Positions 26,546 through 37,300 of a stretch of 64,000 bases of DNA are shown one piece after another (positions within the stretch are counted from its first letter, which is position 1; each line of letters opens with the position of its first letter). Source of the DNA: Phoebastria nigripes (Eukaryota; Chordata; Aves; Procellariiformes; Diomedeidae); assembly GCA_035582835.1 (NCBI GenBank), contig JAYKAV010002739.1:818887-882886 (forward strand), read 5' to 3'. Below the pieces are notes generated by a model. The model saw nothing but the letters and a program-made list of their open reading frames with translations, made no database searches and was not told where the DNA came from. The translations under genes and the position numbers were made by a program.

Positions 26546-27769
26546 GAAGACATGTAAATAGGTCTGATATGCTTTTTAAACCTAGATAATACTCATCAGT
26601 ATATTTTATTGGGCAATAATTCTGTCTAAAAGGTTCTTCATTTTGTTTTTATGCAGAAATATGACATAGAAAAATGAAGAAACCAGAGACCCAAGAGGTT
26701 TTCAGCTCAAGTGTAGGTCGGTGCCTATAGGTGTTGTATGAAGACAAAAGAGGAGCAATTATCGCTAGCCGAGTCTTGCCACTCTCTAGGGGAACCATGT
26801 AACAGTGCAATTACGGCAAGGAGTGAAATACCAGCATGACCTGAACAGTCTCATTATCAATGAAATCTCAAAATGGCAACATCAATTAATAAAACGCACC
26901 ATGCAGTATGAAATTCTAGCATGAATTTAAGCTAGCCAGAGGGGGGAAATAGAAAGTAAGTAGGGTTCTTTGATTCACTTTATCCAAGGAGCCAACATAA
27001 TCTTTTGGCATATGATAAAGCAAAGACTCTACCATTTGAAAAATTTTTTACTGTCTTGTGTGTGTGGTATGTTTCTTAACACTTTGGGTTGGTTCAGGTA
27101 ATAAAGTAATTCAATAGATGAAGTTATATTAAAGCAACTCCTTTATCAATCAGAATTAATCCTCCACATCGGACATTTGCAGCTAAGGTACAAGGAGGTA
27201 GTGTGATATGGCAATGAGAAAACACACTGGCTGGAGCTAAAAATATCGTAACCCACCCTTAAAAGTTAGCTCTGAGATGAACAAATTAGCCTTTTATTGA
27301 AGTGAGAGGCATATACTTGGCTATCAAACATAATATTGAGTATTTGGTACTAAAGAAAATCCAGATGTTACTAATAATACATATTTTTTCTCCATGAACT
27401 CTAGTACTACAGAGGTAGAAAGGATAAAAGTCAGTACAGCGAAAAGATTTCTACTAGCTCCAGTGCCTAACAGCATCAAAGGCCGGATCAGTGAAACAGC
27501 ACTAATTCATGCTAGATACAGCAGCTGGGATCAAGACTTCAGCACGCCAAACTGAGTTTCTGGTTTAGAAATCGTGAATCAAGGAACGACAGTACAAGCA
27601 CTGTCTGTAATGCCTCACTGAGCTTTCCAGGGTTTACAAGTCAGCTTGATCTAGTAGGGAAAATACGTCATGGCTTTATCCACAAAAGCAAAAACATCAG
27701 TGTACAGTTCGCTGCCCTCCCAGCTACCTCAGCAAGGGAAGGCATTCATGTGCCCTTATAGTGTTTCCC
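26546..27769. other. Unique A+T-rich DNA, nothing recognised
   Basis: Between the CR1 fragment and the CpG-enriched segment I see no open frame over 60 codons, no repeat and no hairpin of note. Confidence 0.5.
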
Positions 27770-28143
27770 AATAGCGTATCATGTTAGACCACATAGACCA
27801 AACGTATTTGCTCAACAACAATTTGCTCAAGACCGAAGCACTGTGCTGATGGTAGAAGGGCTGAGCTGCTGTGAACGACACCAGCACCATGCACGACTCC
27901 TGAACACAAGCCTACGCAGGGTGGCACGCCCTGGTTAAGCATCGTTTGGACTGCAAGCCCTGTGGACCAGATATTCCCGTTTCTTCAGTGAGGCAGCAGC
28001 TTGTGCAGCAGCTTTAGCAAGGGAAGTCCAGGCAGCTGCGGTGCTGCCANCTCTCACGACACATCGCGCTTTCATAGTCACCAAGCTGCTGTAAATTGAT
28101 TCTTGTTTACTCTTTTTAACATAAAATGCAATTTATCTCTCAG

Positions 28144-28311
28144 AGGAGGAGATTTGTGAAAAAGGAGAAAACAGTTCTAAAATTAACTTTGGTCACAGAA
28201 AGCAAAATTCTAATTTGCAGTTCAAAGCTACCTATTAGTGAATGGTACCCAGAGGAGGAAAAGCATGCAGCTGTCCGAAAGGAGTCCAGAACTCAAATAA
28301 AATGTTTCCAG
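28144..28311 (+). other. Exon-like segment, 168 nt, phase 0-0
   Basis: A plausible 3' splice site (a T-rich tract containing TTTTTAAC, then TTTATCTCTCAG) is followed by 168 bases and the strong 5' splice site CCAG|GTAAGC. One frame is open across all 56 codons, reads through the segment in phase 0 at both ends, and hits TAG right after the donor. The translated residues are rich in K, R and E, and I recognise no domain. The segment sits inside the most CpG-dense part of the window (27.8-29.4 kb). A stop-free stretch of this length is not rare by chance and pseudo-exons are common in introns, so this is only a candidate coding or lncRNA exon. Confidence 0.2.
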
Positions 28312-28654
28312 GTAAGCTAGCCAAATTGATCATAATTATTCGTGCGTAAGCAGACCAAAGCCTATAATTTGGGGACAGCATCCTACAACTATTATGTGTG
28401 TAATCAGATAAATACTGTAGGCCTGGACTGAGACTCACTTTTCAATAAGTGCCATAAATAAATAAATAAGGCAAAACATTGTGGCTTTTTTTTTTTTAGA
28501 AAAAGAGGGAGATAATTTCATTGAAATTCAGACATGCAGAAGCTCCATTATCAACAGCAGCAATGCTGCCTTTTACAAGCCCTTTTAGAAAATACTTCTG
28601 TGTCCTAGATGTGTAAAATACATTTTCAAAAGCAATTTATGCTACTGGGAATTG

Positions 28655-28775
28655 GCTGTCTAAAGACCTTTGAGGATTTGGGGTTTAAGGCCAGATTTTT
28701 GAAGCCTCAGGGCTTAGGTCACATTTTTAAAGGTAAAACTCCAACACCAATCATTGAAACAGTTTTTGAAGTTCT
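28655..28775. mobile_element. Possible second relic of the palindromic repeat family
   Basis: ACCTTTGAGGATTTGGGG, CCAGATTTTTGAAGCCTCAG, GGCTTAGGTCACATTTTTAAAGG and CAATCATTGAAACAG recall the same '...CCTTTGAGGATCTGGGCC / TTTTCAAAGGTGCCTAA / CCCATTGAAA...' repeat type as 13051-13229. The match is weak and could be chance in A+T-rich DNA. Confidence 0.3.
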
Positions 28776-29777
28776 ACATTTCATTTCCTAAATCACTCCT
28801 GTCTCCTTAAAGAGTTGCACAATACTGATGTTAGGTTATGGTTAGACACGTTACTTCCAGGAAATCATTAGCTGAGGTTTCCTCCGCAGGAAAACCTCGC
28901 AGGGGAGCTGGCAGGGGCCGGCTCGCACTNCGGGCAGTTGGCAAGTGCCTTTGGCCCCGACCGCTGGAGAGGAGGATGCAGGCTTGGCCCTGCAGCATGC
29001 CAGAGCCCCGGGAAGCTGTGCTGTGGTTCTCCTGTCAATTGTAATTCAGCCCTACCAACATACTGTCAATGCATCTTTTCAGCTCCACGGACACATTGCT
29101 AACACACAAAACTCTTCTGCTTCTCCCCAAAATGGGTTATCAGGGTTCTACAGGGAGGAAATCGCATGAGAAGACACGGCCGCAGCACATGGGAGACCAG
29201 CCCGTATCTTCTCACGGACAGTTTTTACTCTCTCATGCTGTTGTACAGACCACGACACATGCGTATCAACAGTGAATCCACGGCGCCGAGTCTGATGAAG
29301 TAAAGAAACACACATGCTAGATGGCAGCACAGAGAGCCCTTCCTTACAGCGTGTCCTTCTGACATAGGGAACAACCATGCTGCAGCAGAGGGAGCAAACC
29401 TGGACCACTTTACTTTGTGCTTATCAAAAACCCAATCAACAAAAACCTACAGTCTCTGTTGAAAATGAAATTACATTTGAAGGAGCAATATAAATGTAGG
29501 CTACTCCCTTGGCCACGGCAAATTTGTTTTATTCAGATTGTCCAGTTTAGCAAGGAGGGTTTATTGGATTATCTAGACAGAATTTGTCCCATTTAATTTT
29601 GTTATAAATATTAAGACAGCCGGTACCTAAAGTCCTGAGACCAAGGAATGGGAGTTTTCATTTGTTCATCTGGCTTTGATGAACACTGAGTAGTTCCATT
29701 TTCATACTGCAGTGGTAACACTTCAGCCAGCATTACAACCAGGAGAGCTGATTGGCAGGCATTTAAAATGAAGGATT

Positions 29778-29911
29778 ATCTTGTGGTTGAGGCAGAGGAG
29801 CAGGACTCTGGAGACCTGATTTCTGTTCTTTGATCAGTCACACAAACCCTGCATGACACTGGGCAAGCCAATTAATAGCTCTGTGTCTCCATTCTTCAGC
29901 AAAAATTGAGG
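29778..29911 (+). mobile_element. Ancient MIR-like CORE-SINE
   Basis: The stretch follows the MIR plan in order: GTGGTTGAGGCAGAGGAGCA (tRNA-like head, 'GTGGTTAGAGCA' in the consensus), GGACTCTGGAGACCTGATTTCTG, GACACTGGGCAAGCCA ('TGACCTTGGGCAAGTCA') and TTAATAGCTCTGTGTCTCC ('TTAACCTCTCTGTGCCTCA'). It matches amniote MIR-type elements at roughly the divergence expected of a very old insertion. It has no coding function. Similarity was judged against remembered consensus sequences. Confidence 0.75.
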
Positions 29912-30179
29912 GGAGGAATGTTTTTTTTTCTTTCACTTTTCCTCTCTTTTCTGCACGCAGACAGCCAGCTCTGCAAATTGTTTCTTACTGATTGGTACAG
30001 TAAGCACCTGATTTCTGCTGTGCCCCTCAGTGTTTCCAAAGTACAAAGCAAAAAATCCTTTTACATTTTCAGGATTTGTTTTTACATGAATACTGAAGAG
30101 TGACCAAGTTCTCTTCTATTTAAATTTGGCTTAGGGATTTCATCACTGTGTTTCATTATTATAATTTGCTAATACTTAC

Positions 30180-30236
30180 CCGGCAATGGTTGTAAGCCTC
30201 AGAAAACACCTGAGAAAATGTTATTACAAATATGAT
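30180..30236 (-). other. Exon-like segment, 57 nt, phase 0-0 (minus)
   Basis: On the minus strand TTCATTTTTACAG precedes 19 open codons that end at GCCGG|GTAAGTATT, one of the best donors in the window. A second acceptor inside it (ACATTTTCTCAG) would leave a 30-nt micro-exon. The segment is too short for homology to be judged by eye. A plus-strand acceptor/donor pair nearby (30316-30403) has stops in all frames. Confidence 0.13.
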
Positions 30237-31099
30237 CTGTAAAAATGAACTGTACGTGTGTGTGGGTGAGAGATTGTTTTTATGGATCAAAGTAATAGTA
30301 GTCGTTTTGCTGCAGCCATGATGCTCAGAGGATGTAAGCAAAGCAAGTTTTCTAGAGAGGTAGTATCTATTACTAGCACAGCTATATGAACTGTACAGCA
30401 CAGGTAAGGTGCCAAATACACAAGCCCTAGTTCAAGTATATGGAGATACCCACAGTGCTCAGGTTGGGAATTCTGAAGTACCTATGGAAAATTCGGAGGT
30501 CCAGCCTTCTGCTCTCCTGTCCTCTTCTCCCTCCACAAAAAGTGCCAGCATCTGTGCTGAAATACCAGCGAACAGGCAGATAGAAGCCCCCTTCAAACAT
30601 TGCATCTGTGCACGTAACATTAATATATTAATAGCTATTACAGTGGTCAGAAGAAGAGTTTGTCCTCATTGTCCCATCCCCACACCGCAACTGACAGCTC
30701 AGCACTTGAGCTGCAGTGATGGACTGTGACTGCGCCACAATTTCCTTTCAACTTTGCTTATACAAGACGCTGATTATTTGGACAGCTCAACATCAGAGAG
30801 GAATAATTTACTGCTGTGCTCCTCACTGTACTGTATCAGTCCTTCTTTAGCTGCAGCTTATGCTACTGAAAAGAAAACCTATTCTTATTTTAATTTTCTG
30901 CATGCTTACAGGAGAGAATCATTGTTGTGGTTATGATTTAATAAACACCAACTTGGACCTGGGCCAGGTTAATAGATGGGTACCAGGCGTAACAGCAGAA
31001 GAGGCATAAGAACTTCTATTTTTCAGTCTTAGAAAAAAGCTTAATACAGTAGAACATCAAACAACATGTTTACATGTTCCTAGTTTGCTTGTAATGAAA

Positions 31100-31860
31100 T
31101 AACCCAACTACAGATTTGCATCTGGAGTCATACAGTTGCTCGGGTTTTCCTACCTGTCATCGCACACGTGGCCCCGGTTATGAGAAGACATCACAGTCCA
31201 TTTGCTGTTCCTTCCAACAGTATTTCAGAGGAGCAAGCCGTCTACAGAGTATTTTACTAATGGAAAAGAAACCAAGCCATTACTAATTGATGTGAACCTG
31301 TGGCCACTATTCACGGTTAGATTTCAGCCTAATTTGACAATGACTTTTTGCCTAATGTTAGCTTTGCTTCCCGTAGTTTTTCACTAAAANAAGATAATGA
31401 AGATACAAGCTCCTTGGTGTAAATCATTAAAGACTCTGACTAGCAATGCAGTAGCAAAAGGTAGATCCTTCCTCGCCTATGTTTTTCTTGTTCATATTTT
31501 GACGTACACTTAAAAATCCACATTTTTGAAAGTCGAAAACTCAGCGGCCTGCAAAAATAAAGGCGACACCTTATGGTCTTATGGTGTTCATAAGACACCA
31601 CACTGTTCTCTTTTGTGAGAAGCTCCTGTTGTATCGCCACTGGCGAAATTCAGAAAGAGTAGTCTGTAAAAAGATTTCTGAATGAAGGCAGTGTGTGCAA
31701 CCAGAATGGCACTACGTGTCTGGAAAGCCCGTGCTGTCAGCCAGGACTGAACTGCCCCAGCAGTGCTGGGCATGCACGAGATCTTCAGTCACCAGAAAGC
31801 TCCAAGACGATTTTCACTACTAGCTTTTTGTAACACTATCGCTGAAACAGGGGGTGTAGG
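31100..31860. other. Moderately CpG-enriched stretch without a gene
   Basis: Roughly 19 CpGs are scattered over 760 bases of ordinary G+C content, for example ATCGCACACGTGGCCCCGG near 31160 and TATCGCCACTGGCGAA near 31632. I see no exon pair or repeat that explains it. Confidence 0.25.
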
Positions 31861-34800
31861 GTGTATTGATTATTAAGGATTCATTTGTGTGCGCCCTTTA
31901 ATGCACTGCAGTCTAGCCTGCTGTTCAAGCAAATGCATTTCACAGAGTGCCTCATAAGCAATCTGTACACACATTAGATGGGGAAATTGCAATGGTTTCG
32001 AAACTGAAGCAGTTTCATGCTGCATTATCACTGTCAGATATGCTTTAAAGACCAGATCTTTCTTTGGCAATGCCAGAAAAAGTGAGTTTTCTCACTTACT
32101 TATATTCTTCACTTGGAAACTGTGAGTTATTGGAGTTTCTGCTTCTCTTTTGAGCAGGATCAGCTTTTGTCTATTTTCTAGACTACGGAGTACTTTTTCT
32201 GTGCTTTCCCAAGAGCTATGTTGCTCCTCAGTAAAGCAGCAAGGGATTTGGATTGGTTGGGCAATTTGGCTAGAACAATACTGTTGGTGCTAAACTGAAA
32301 TGTTTCAGCTGTGCAACTAGTTTGCTCACTCTATCTAACTCCTTCTAAAGGTAAAAACCTAAACTGAAAATAATAACCCAAAAAAAGAGAAAATGGCAAA
32401 GCTGATTCATGTAGTTACCAGTTTATTAAAAAAAAATATTTTGTTATTTCGGAATTCTGGTCACCTATAGCAATTGAACGAGTACCTCAGATACCCTACT
32501 GTGAGTGAAATGGGCTAACCTGAATATGCTGCAAGAAATAAATGAATAAAACTTGAACAAGTAACCTTAAGCTGTCCTCCTCCAACATGCTAAAGTTCCC
32601 ATTCCGAACACATTTGTAAACATCTCATATCTGTAAGGCAATTTTATTCAGGTTAGAAGTAGCTGAAGATCTGCAAATTGGGCATGAAGATACAGCTTTG
32701 TCCTTGAATTGTGAATTGTGTTGAATGACGAAGGTGAGTTAGTGTTCAAACACGCACCATAAAACCATGCAGGGTGTGGACTGCAGAAGCATTTTGAGTG
32801 TCCTAACTATTCCCACTGCAGCAAGCAATAACACTGACAAACTTGGAGCAAAATTTCAGGGGTTGTTGCTGACACAGGCGCTGATGATAGCTCTGGACCT
32901 TGCCTACAGTATTCCTATGGCCCATTATTGATTTTGTGGGGTTTGATTTCTGTGTGGAAGGTCTTTATTTTATGATACAATATTGGAGAGTGTTTTGTGT
33001 CTTCTGTTGCCTACAGGGTCACCGTAGGGAACGTGTCTGTTACATGGTTGTCAGTGAAGAAAGAAACTGGACCCCCTGACACAGCACATATTTCCAGCCC
33101 TGTGTTCCTAGATACCCAGGGCAAAGCCAATATTTTTTAAAATCCTCTCCACAGATGTTATGAACAGAAAGTAATAAACAACACAGATGTCTGTGATTTC
33201 TTAAATATTGTGCGGGCAAAATGCTAGACCTTACTTCCTGATCTTCACACCCTACTTAGGCAATGCTTTTGCTGAAGTCCGTGGCAGTTTTGACTGAATA
33301 AGGGCAGCAAGATTTGTTCCCATGATAATAATATAAAAATCTGAATTCCAAACAAGGTGTATGCCAAGAAAACTCACAGAAATCCCTTGTACGAGGAGTT
33401 TATCATCTCTTTTGTAAAGGAAGAACAACATGGCAGAGAAACAGACTGTCAGATACTTCACAGTCAGTGTTTCCAGTACAACAAATATTCATTGTATACA
33501 ATGGAGTACAAAGCTATGAATCATCTTGTATGTGAAATGCAAAATCAAGAAAAAGTAATGAATATAGACAGTTACATGTTGTAATCTCAACCTTCTACCA
33601 GTTCTATTCAGATTCACTACTGGGAATAACTCCCAGGTTGGTTTCATCTTTGATGGTTTCACTTTTTTTTTTAGTGTACAAGGAATTCTAGTTAAATAAC
33701 ACAACTCTATTATGCGTTTATTAGCTGTGATTTCTTTATTTCTTTCTGACTTCAAGTATTACAGCAGTTACAAGCCACACAAAGCAAGAACGAAGGCATT
33801 GCTATAACTGATCAAAGCCCAGTGCTCCATTGCCTTATCACCAGTAACTAGTAGTTGCTGTGACAGGGAAAGGCACAAGAAACCCCAATTACTGAAAAAC
33901 TAGAGAAAGATTCTCTCAGTTTTGACTGAGACAAGGCAATAAAGCTATTTTGTAGGCTGCATTGGTTATCAGGTGGAAGCAAGTGACAAAAGCCACAATC
34001 AAGACAGGTCAAGATGAGGAGTTGGAAAAAAGTCAAAAAGACATCAGTTCAAAGGGTAAAATGGATGGGAATGTGGTCCAGGATCATCAAAACAGGTGTC
34101 AGAACAACAGGGTAGGCTCCAGGAAATGAGTGGGCAGAGCAAAAGCAGGATCATGCAAGTAAAGACTTTGCATGCCCTGCCACTTAATTGGTGTCTAACA
34201 GTGAGATCCAGACCTGGGCAGAGTAACCCCCAAGTAGCTGCTGCCTATGGGGCACTTCAATTCCTGCAACCTTATACTTTCTCACCCTCTAGAGAAGCTG
34301 GTCTGTAACCAAAAGCCTCATGAAACTTCTAATATTTTTTTTCCCTCTGCTACACACCTTTTTTCCTTTTTTTTTTTTAAGTCCTATAATTCTCCCTGGC
34401 ATTTCCTACAGGAAAACAGCATGCTGAGAGGTTTTTTTTCTTAAAAGGAAATTATCTTGCTGACATCTCCTTGACATTTAAAGTGAGCCATCCGACCACA
34501 AGACATTCCTGCATGAGGACCCCACAGTGGGAGGCAGAGGAGAGGAGCTCTCTGCTCCTCTCCTGCAGTGGCACCAAAGCTGCCGGTCCCACGCTGTCTC
34601 CCCAGTAACGTGCGTAAGGCCACCACATACACACTCAAAGATGTGAGAAGGCAGACTCTCTGAGACTTCCCAGACGGGAACACACATCAAGATCTCATGG
34701 CTGTGACAGAGACAGCTGTTTTTAAAATCAGGGTTATAATCCAAATGCAATTTTTAGAATGAAATCTTGCTTTTCTATTGATCGCAGCATTAAAGCCTCA

Positions 34801-35491
34801 GCTGAGCGTAAGACACGGACAGTAGTGTGTGTTCCTGAGACTGCTGAAATCTTTGCAGGAGATGGGCTACACAGAGGTGCAGGAGGTGCCAAATCAGGAT
34901 TAGAGTTTTAATCTTTAATTACTAAGGAAAGACAAATAATATAATAAATTTTTCTTCTCTGTGCACGGGTGTGCACACATACGCGTTTCCCTTCTGGTGA
35001 GTAAATATCACACCCTGACTTTGGGCCATCATTTGCCATATGATGTGTGAGAACATTTTGTTGCTCTCTTTTAGGATTTATTCCTATTTGGTAGAAAATG
35101 GAGGTTAGCTGTGAGCAGTGCAGCGCTGCTGACAAATCTGCTAAGCCAAGTGCTTTGTTCCTCATGAGCAAGTAAGATGAAGTAAGCTGTGCAGAGTGGG
35201 TGCTGCAGGCTGAGGCCCTGAATAGATGGCTGTTAAGAAAACTATTCATTTGAGCTTTTGGAGGCATTTCTAACGGGGGCTGCCCCTGTGATTCATTGCT
35301 TCTCTTCTAATCTCTCTCACCTGCAAGTCACCAATCCATCTGGCTGGCAGCAAACTGAAGTGTAAATCTCCTAAGTAGCCTGGCTTTTGCATTCCCTGGT
35401 TTGCCCTGAAATTGAAGGTGCTTTAAAACACATTTTTTAAGCATTTTGGAAAGGGCTAAGTATGACATAGTAAATAATCAATGGAAAACTT

Positions 35492-35558
35492 AAAAAAAAA
35501 AAAAAAACAACAACAAAACCCACCGAACTTTTTTCTTCTTCTTCTTTTTTTTTTTTTT
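35492..35558. repeat. Poly(A) run followed by pyrimidine/poly(T) tract
   Basis: Sixteen A's at 35492-35507 are followed by CAACAACAAAACCCACCGAA and then a T/CTT-rich tract to 35558. The A- and T-runs could pair as an imperfect hairpin. No SINE or LINE body is recognisable on either side, so a retroposon tail is not supported. Confidence 0.7.
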
Positions 35559-35880
35559 AATTTAGAAAATATAATTAAAAGCTCTTGAAGTTTAGTGTAA
35601 AATGTGAGAAAACCTTTTTTTGTCATAGGTATGCTGAGCATCAGCCAGAAGTAAAGCTAATGGACTGGGAAGAGTAGCTATGGAGATTTCCATCTCTAGA
35701 AAGGCAGTGTCAAGAATTAAGGTCTGTGATTGTGAGTAGACCTAACCAGAAATTGCCTCATAAAGCATAATTTTGTATGTCTGTTTGTAAGCTATTCCCC
35801 AAAACCAGAAAGTTTCTAGAGAACCACTCGGTTTTGATGAATTTTGACACTGGTGGGCAGGTTTTCTTACTACCTATTAG

Positions 35881-36067
35881 CTCACTCAGGTGGTGCTCAA
35901 GGCTTGGAGCAGGAACCACGGGGATTGTGGATTTCACGGGTTTCTCCAGGCTCTGTTGCAACTCTGCATTGCTCGGGGGCTGCCTCATCTGGAAGCCCCG
36001 AAAGCCTGACTGGAAGCATGCGTTTGCTTTAGGAAAGCTTCACAGGTCTCCTGTGCTTCTGCCAAGG
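35881..36067 (+). other. Exon-like segment, 187 nt
   Basis: The acceptor-like TTTTCTTACTACCTATTAG precedes 187 bases that end at CCAAGG|GTAAGC, a good donor. One frame is open through the whole segment (one leading base plus 62 codons), inside a 118-codon open stretch at 35777-36133. Local G+C and CpG content are above the surroundings. The predicted residues show no family I recognise. An alternative inner acceptor (TTTGCTTTAG at 36024-36033) would give a much shorter exon. It may equally be a chance pseudo-exon. Confidence 0.17.
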
Positions 36068-37189
36068 GTAAGCACCACAGGCTTCCTGCCAATACCCATC
36101 TCATTCCACCCAGAAACTACCAGGGGAAAATAGGTCATCGGACAGTTCGTGTTTGAGCATTTCCAAAACCACAGCTTTTGCATGTCAGCACATCCCACAG
36201 ATTGGGGACTCGGTGATTCAGCCAGGCTGACTGGTGAGCTGCCACATTTTCTGATCTTCAGGCAAATCTGTCACACCTAAAAGGGAGCCCATCTGTATAA
36301 GCTGATCGTCCCAAAACAACAATTAACAAACTAACTACTATTCCTGCAACGCAGAAGATGCTACTTCATTACAAATCAGAGCCAGAAGCCTAACAGAACA
36401 AACGTTCTTGGTGAAGAATCTCATCATTTCAGTTTGTGAAATGTTACACAACAAAGTAATAATCACAGCCTTCCTTGAAGGAGAGTTAGGTAACACATTC
36501 ATTAAAGCTTAGTTGAAGGAGCCTCTCAGAGATCAAAGACTTCATCTGCAGGATTCAATGATTCTTGCAAAAGTGACATTCAAGACCTCTGGGTATTTTT
36601 AAATATCATGTTTACTATTTTTCCTTACAGAAAAGGAAGAAAATGTATGCAACAGTACCCATGACTGCTTCGCTACATCTTCTTTTCAGTGATCTTAAGT
36701 TAAAAATGCAAATAGTCATATAAAAACCCCATGAAACTACGTACACAGATCGAACAAGTGGAAAAAATGATAAACAACAATATTGAAGTGTGTGGCCAAC
36801 ACCTAACACCACAGCAAGGATTTTCTGTAAAATTCAAAGACCTGTGAGACTGCACACCTCAGCTCTTTTCAAAGGAACCTAGTGTCATTAGATGCCAACT
36901 TCACTGCTCCTCTTCCTATGGCTTTCGTCTACCCCTGCCTGAGTAGCAGCAAAAAACCTCATTTTTTCTTCTGAAATAGCTTGTTTTCTGCTGAAACTTA
37001 AAAGACTGCATACGCTATGGGATTGATAAAGCCCATTCAGCAGTGAATAGGTCTTCCACTGCTGGCAATGCTGTGGGAATACTTTATAGGTAGGGCAAAT
37101 GTAATTTATCAATAGGAATATCCACTTGTCATAGGAAAAGGGTGTAAGGACACATGTGAGAGAGAGGACTGCGAGCCAGTTCAGCTCTC

Positions 37190-37300
37190 CCGCTATCTTA
37201 CCGTCCTCCCCCTGCCACGTAGCCAGGGCAGCACGAAGGAGTGTGCAGGGAGAGAGGCGAAACCCCATCGCCGGTTCCAGCTTTTCCCTCTAACCGGTCA
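37190..37300. other. Small CpG-rich patch
   Basis: Seven CpGs occur in about 110 bases (TACCGTCC, CCACGTAGCC, GCACGAAGG, AGGCGAAACC, CATCGCCGG, AACCGG). No coding frame or repeat is recognised. It may be a small conserved or regulatory element. Confidence 0.2.

Larger units (their letters stand above)
27770..29360. promoter_or_regulatory. CpG-enriched segment, possible regulatory or promoter region
   Basis: I count about 13 CpGs between 27770 and 28080 and about 20 between 28838 and 29360, against about one per several hundred bases in neighbouring DNA such as 12.3-13 kb. Notable clusters are CACATCGCGC (28061-28070), CCCCGACCGCTGG (28955-28967) and CACGGCGCCGAG (29279-29290). G+C content is only moderately raised, so this is not a classical CpG island. 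Reduced methylation, exon content or higher local G+C would each explain it. Confidence 0.25.

Noticed and set aside
30316..30403. Acceptor (TTTTGCTGCAG) and donor (CACAG|GTAAGG) pair on plus
   Set aside because: Stops in all three frames, so not coding; no other support for a non-coding exon.
35492..35558. Poly(A)/poly(T) tract as a retroposon tail
   Set aside because: No SINE, LINE or processed-gene body adjoins it and no target-site duplication is visible.
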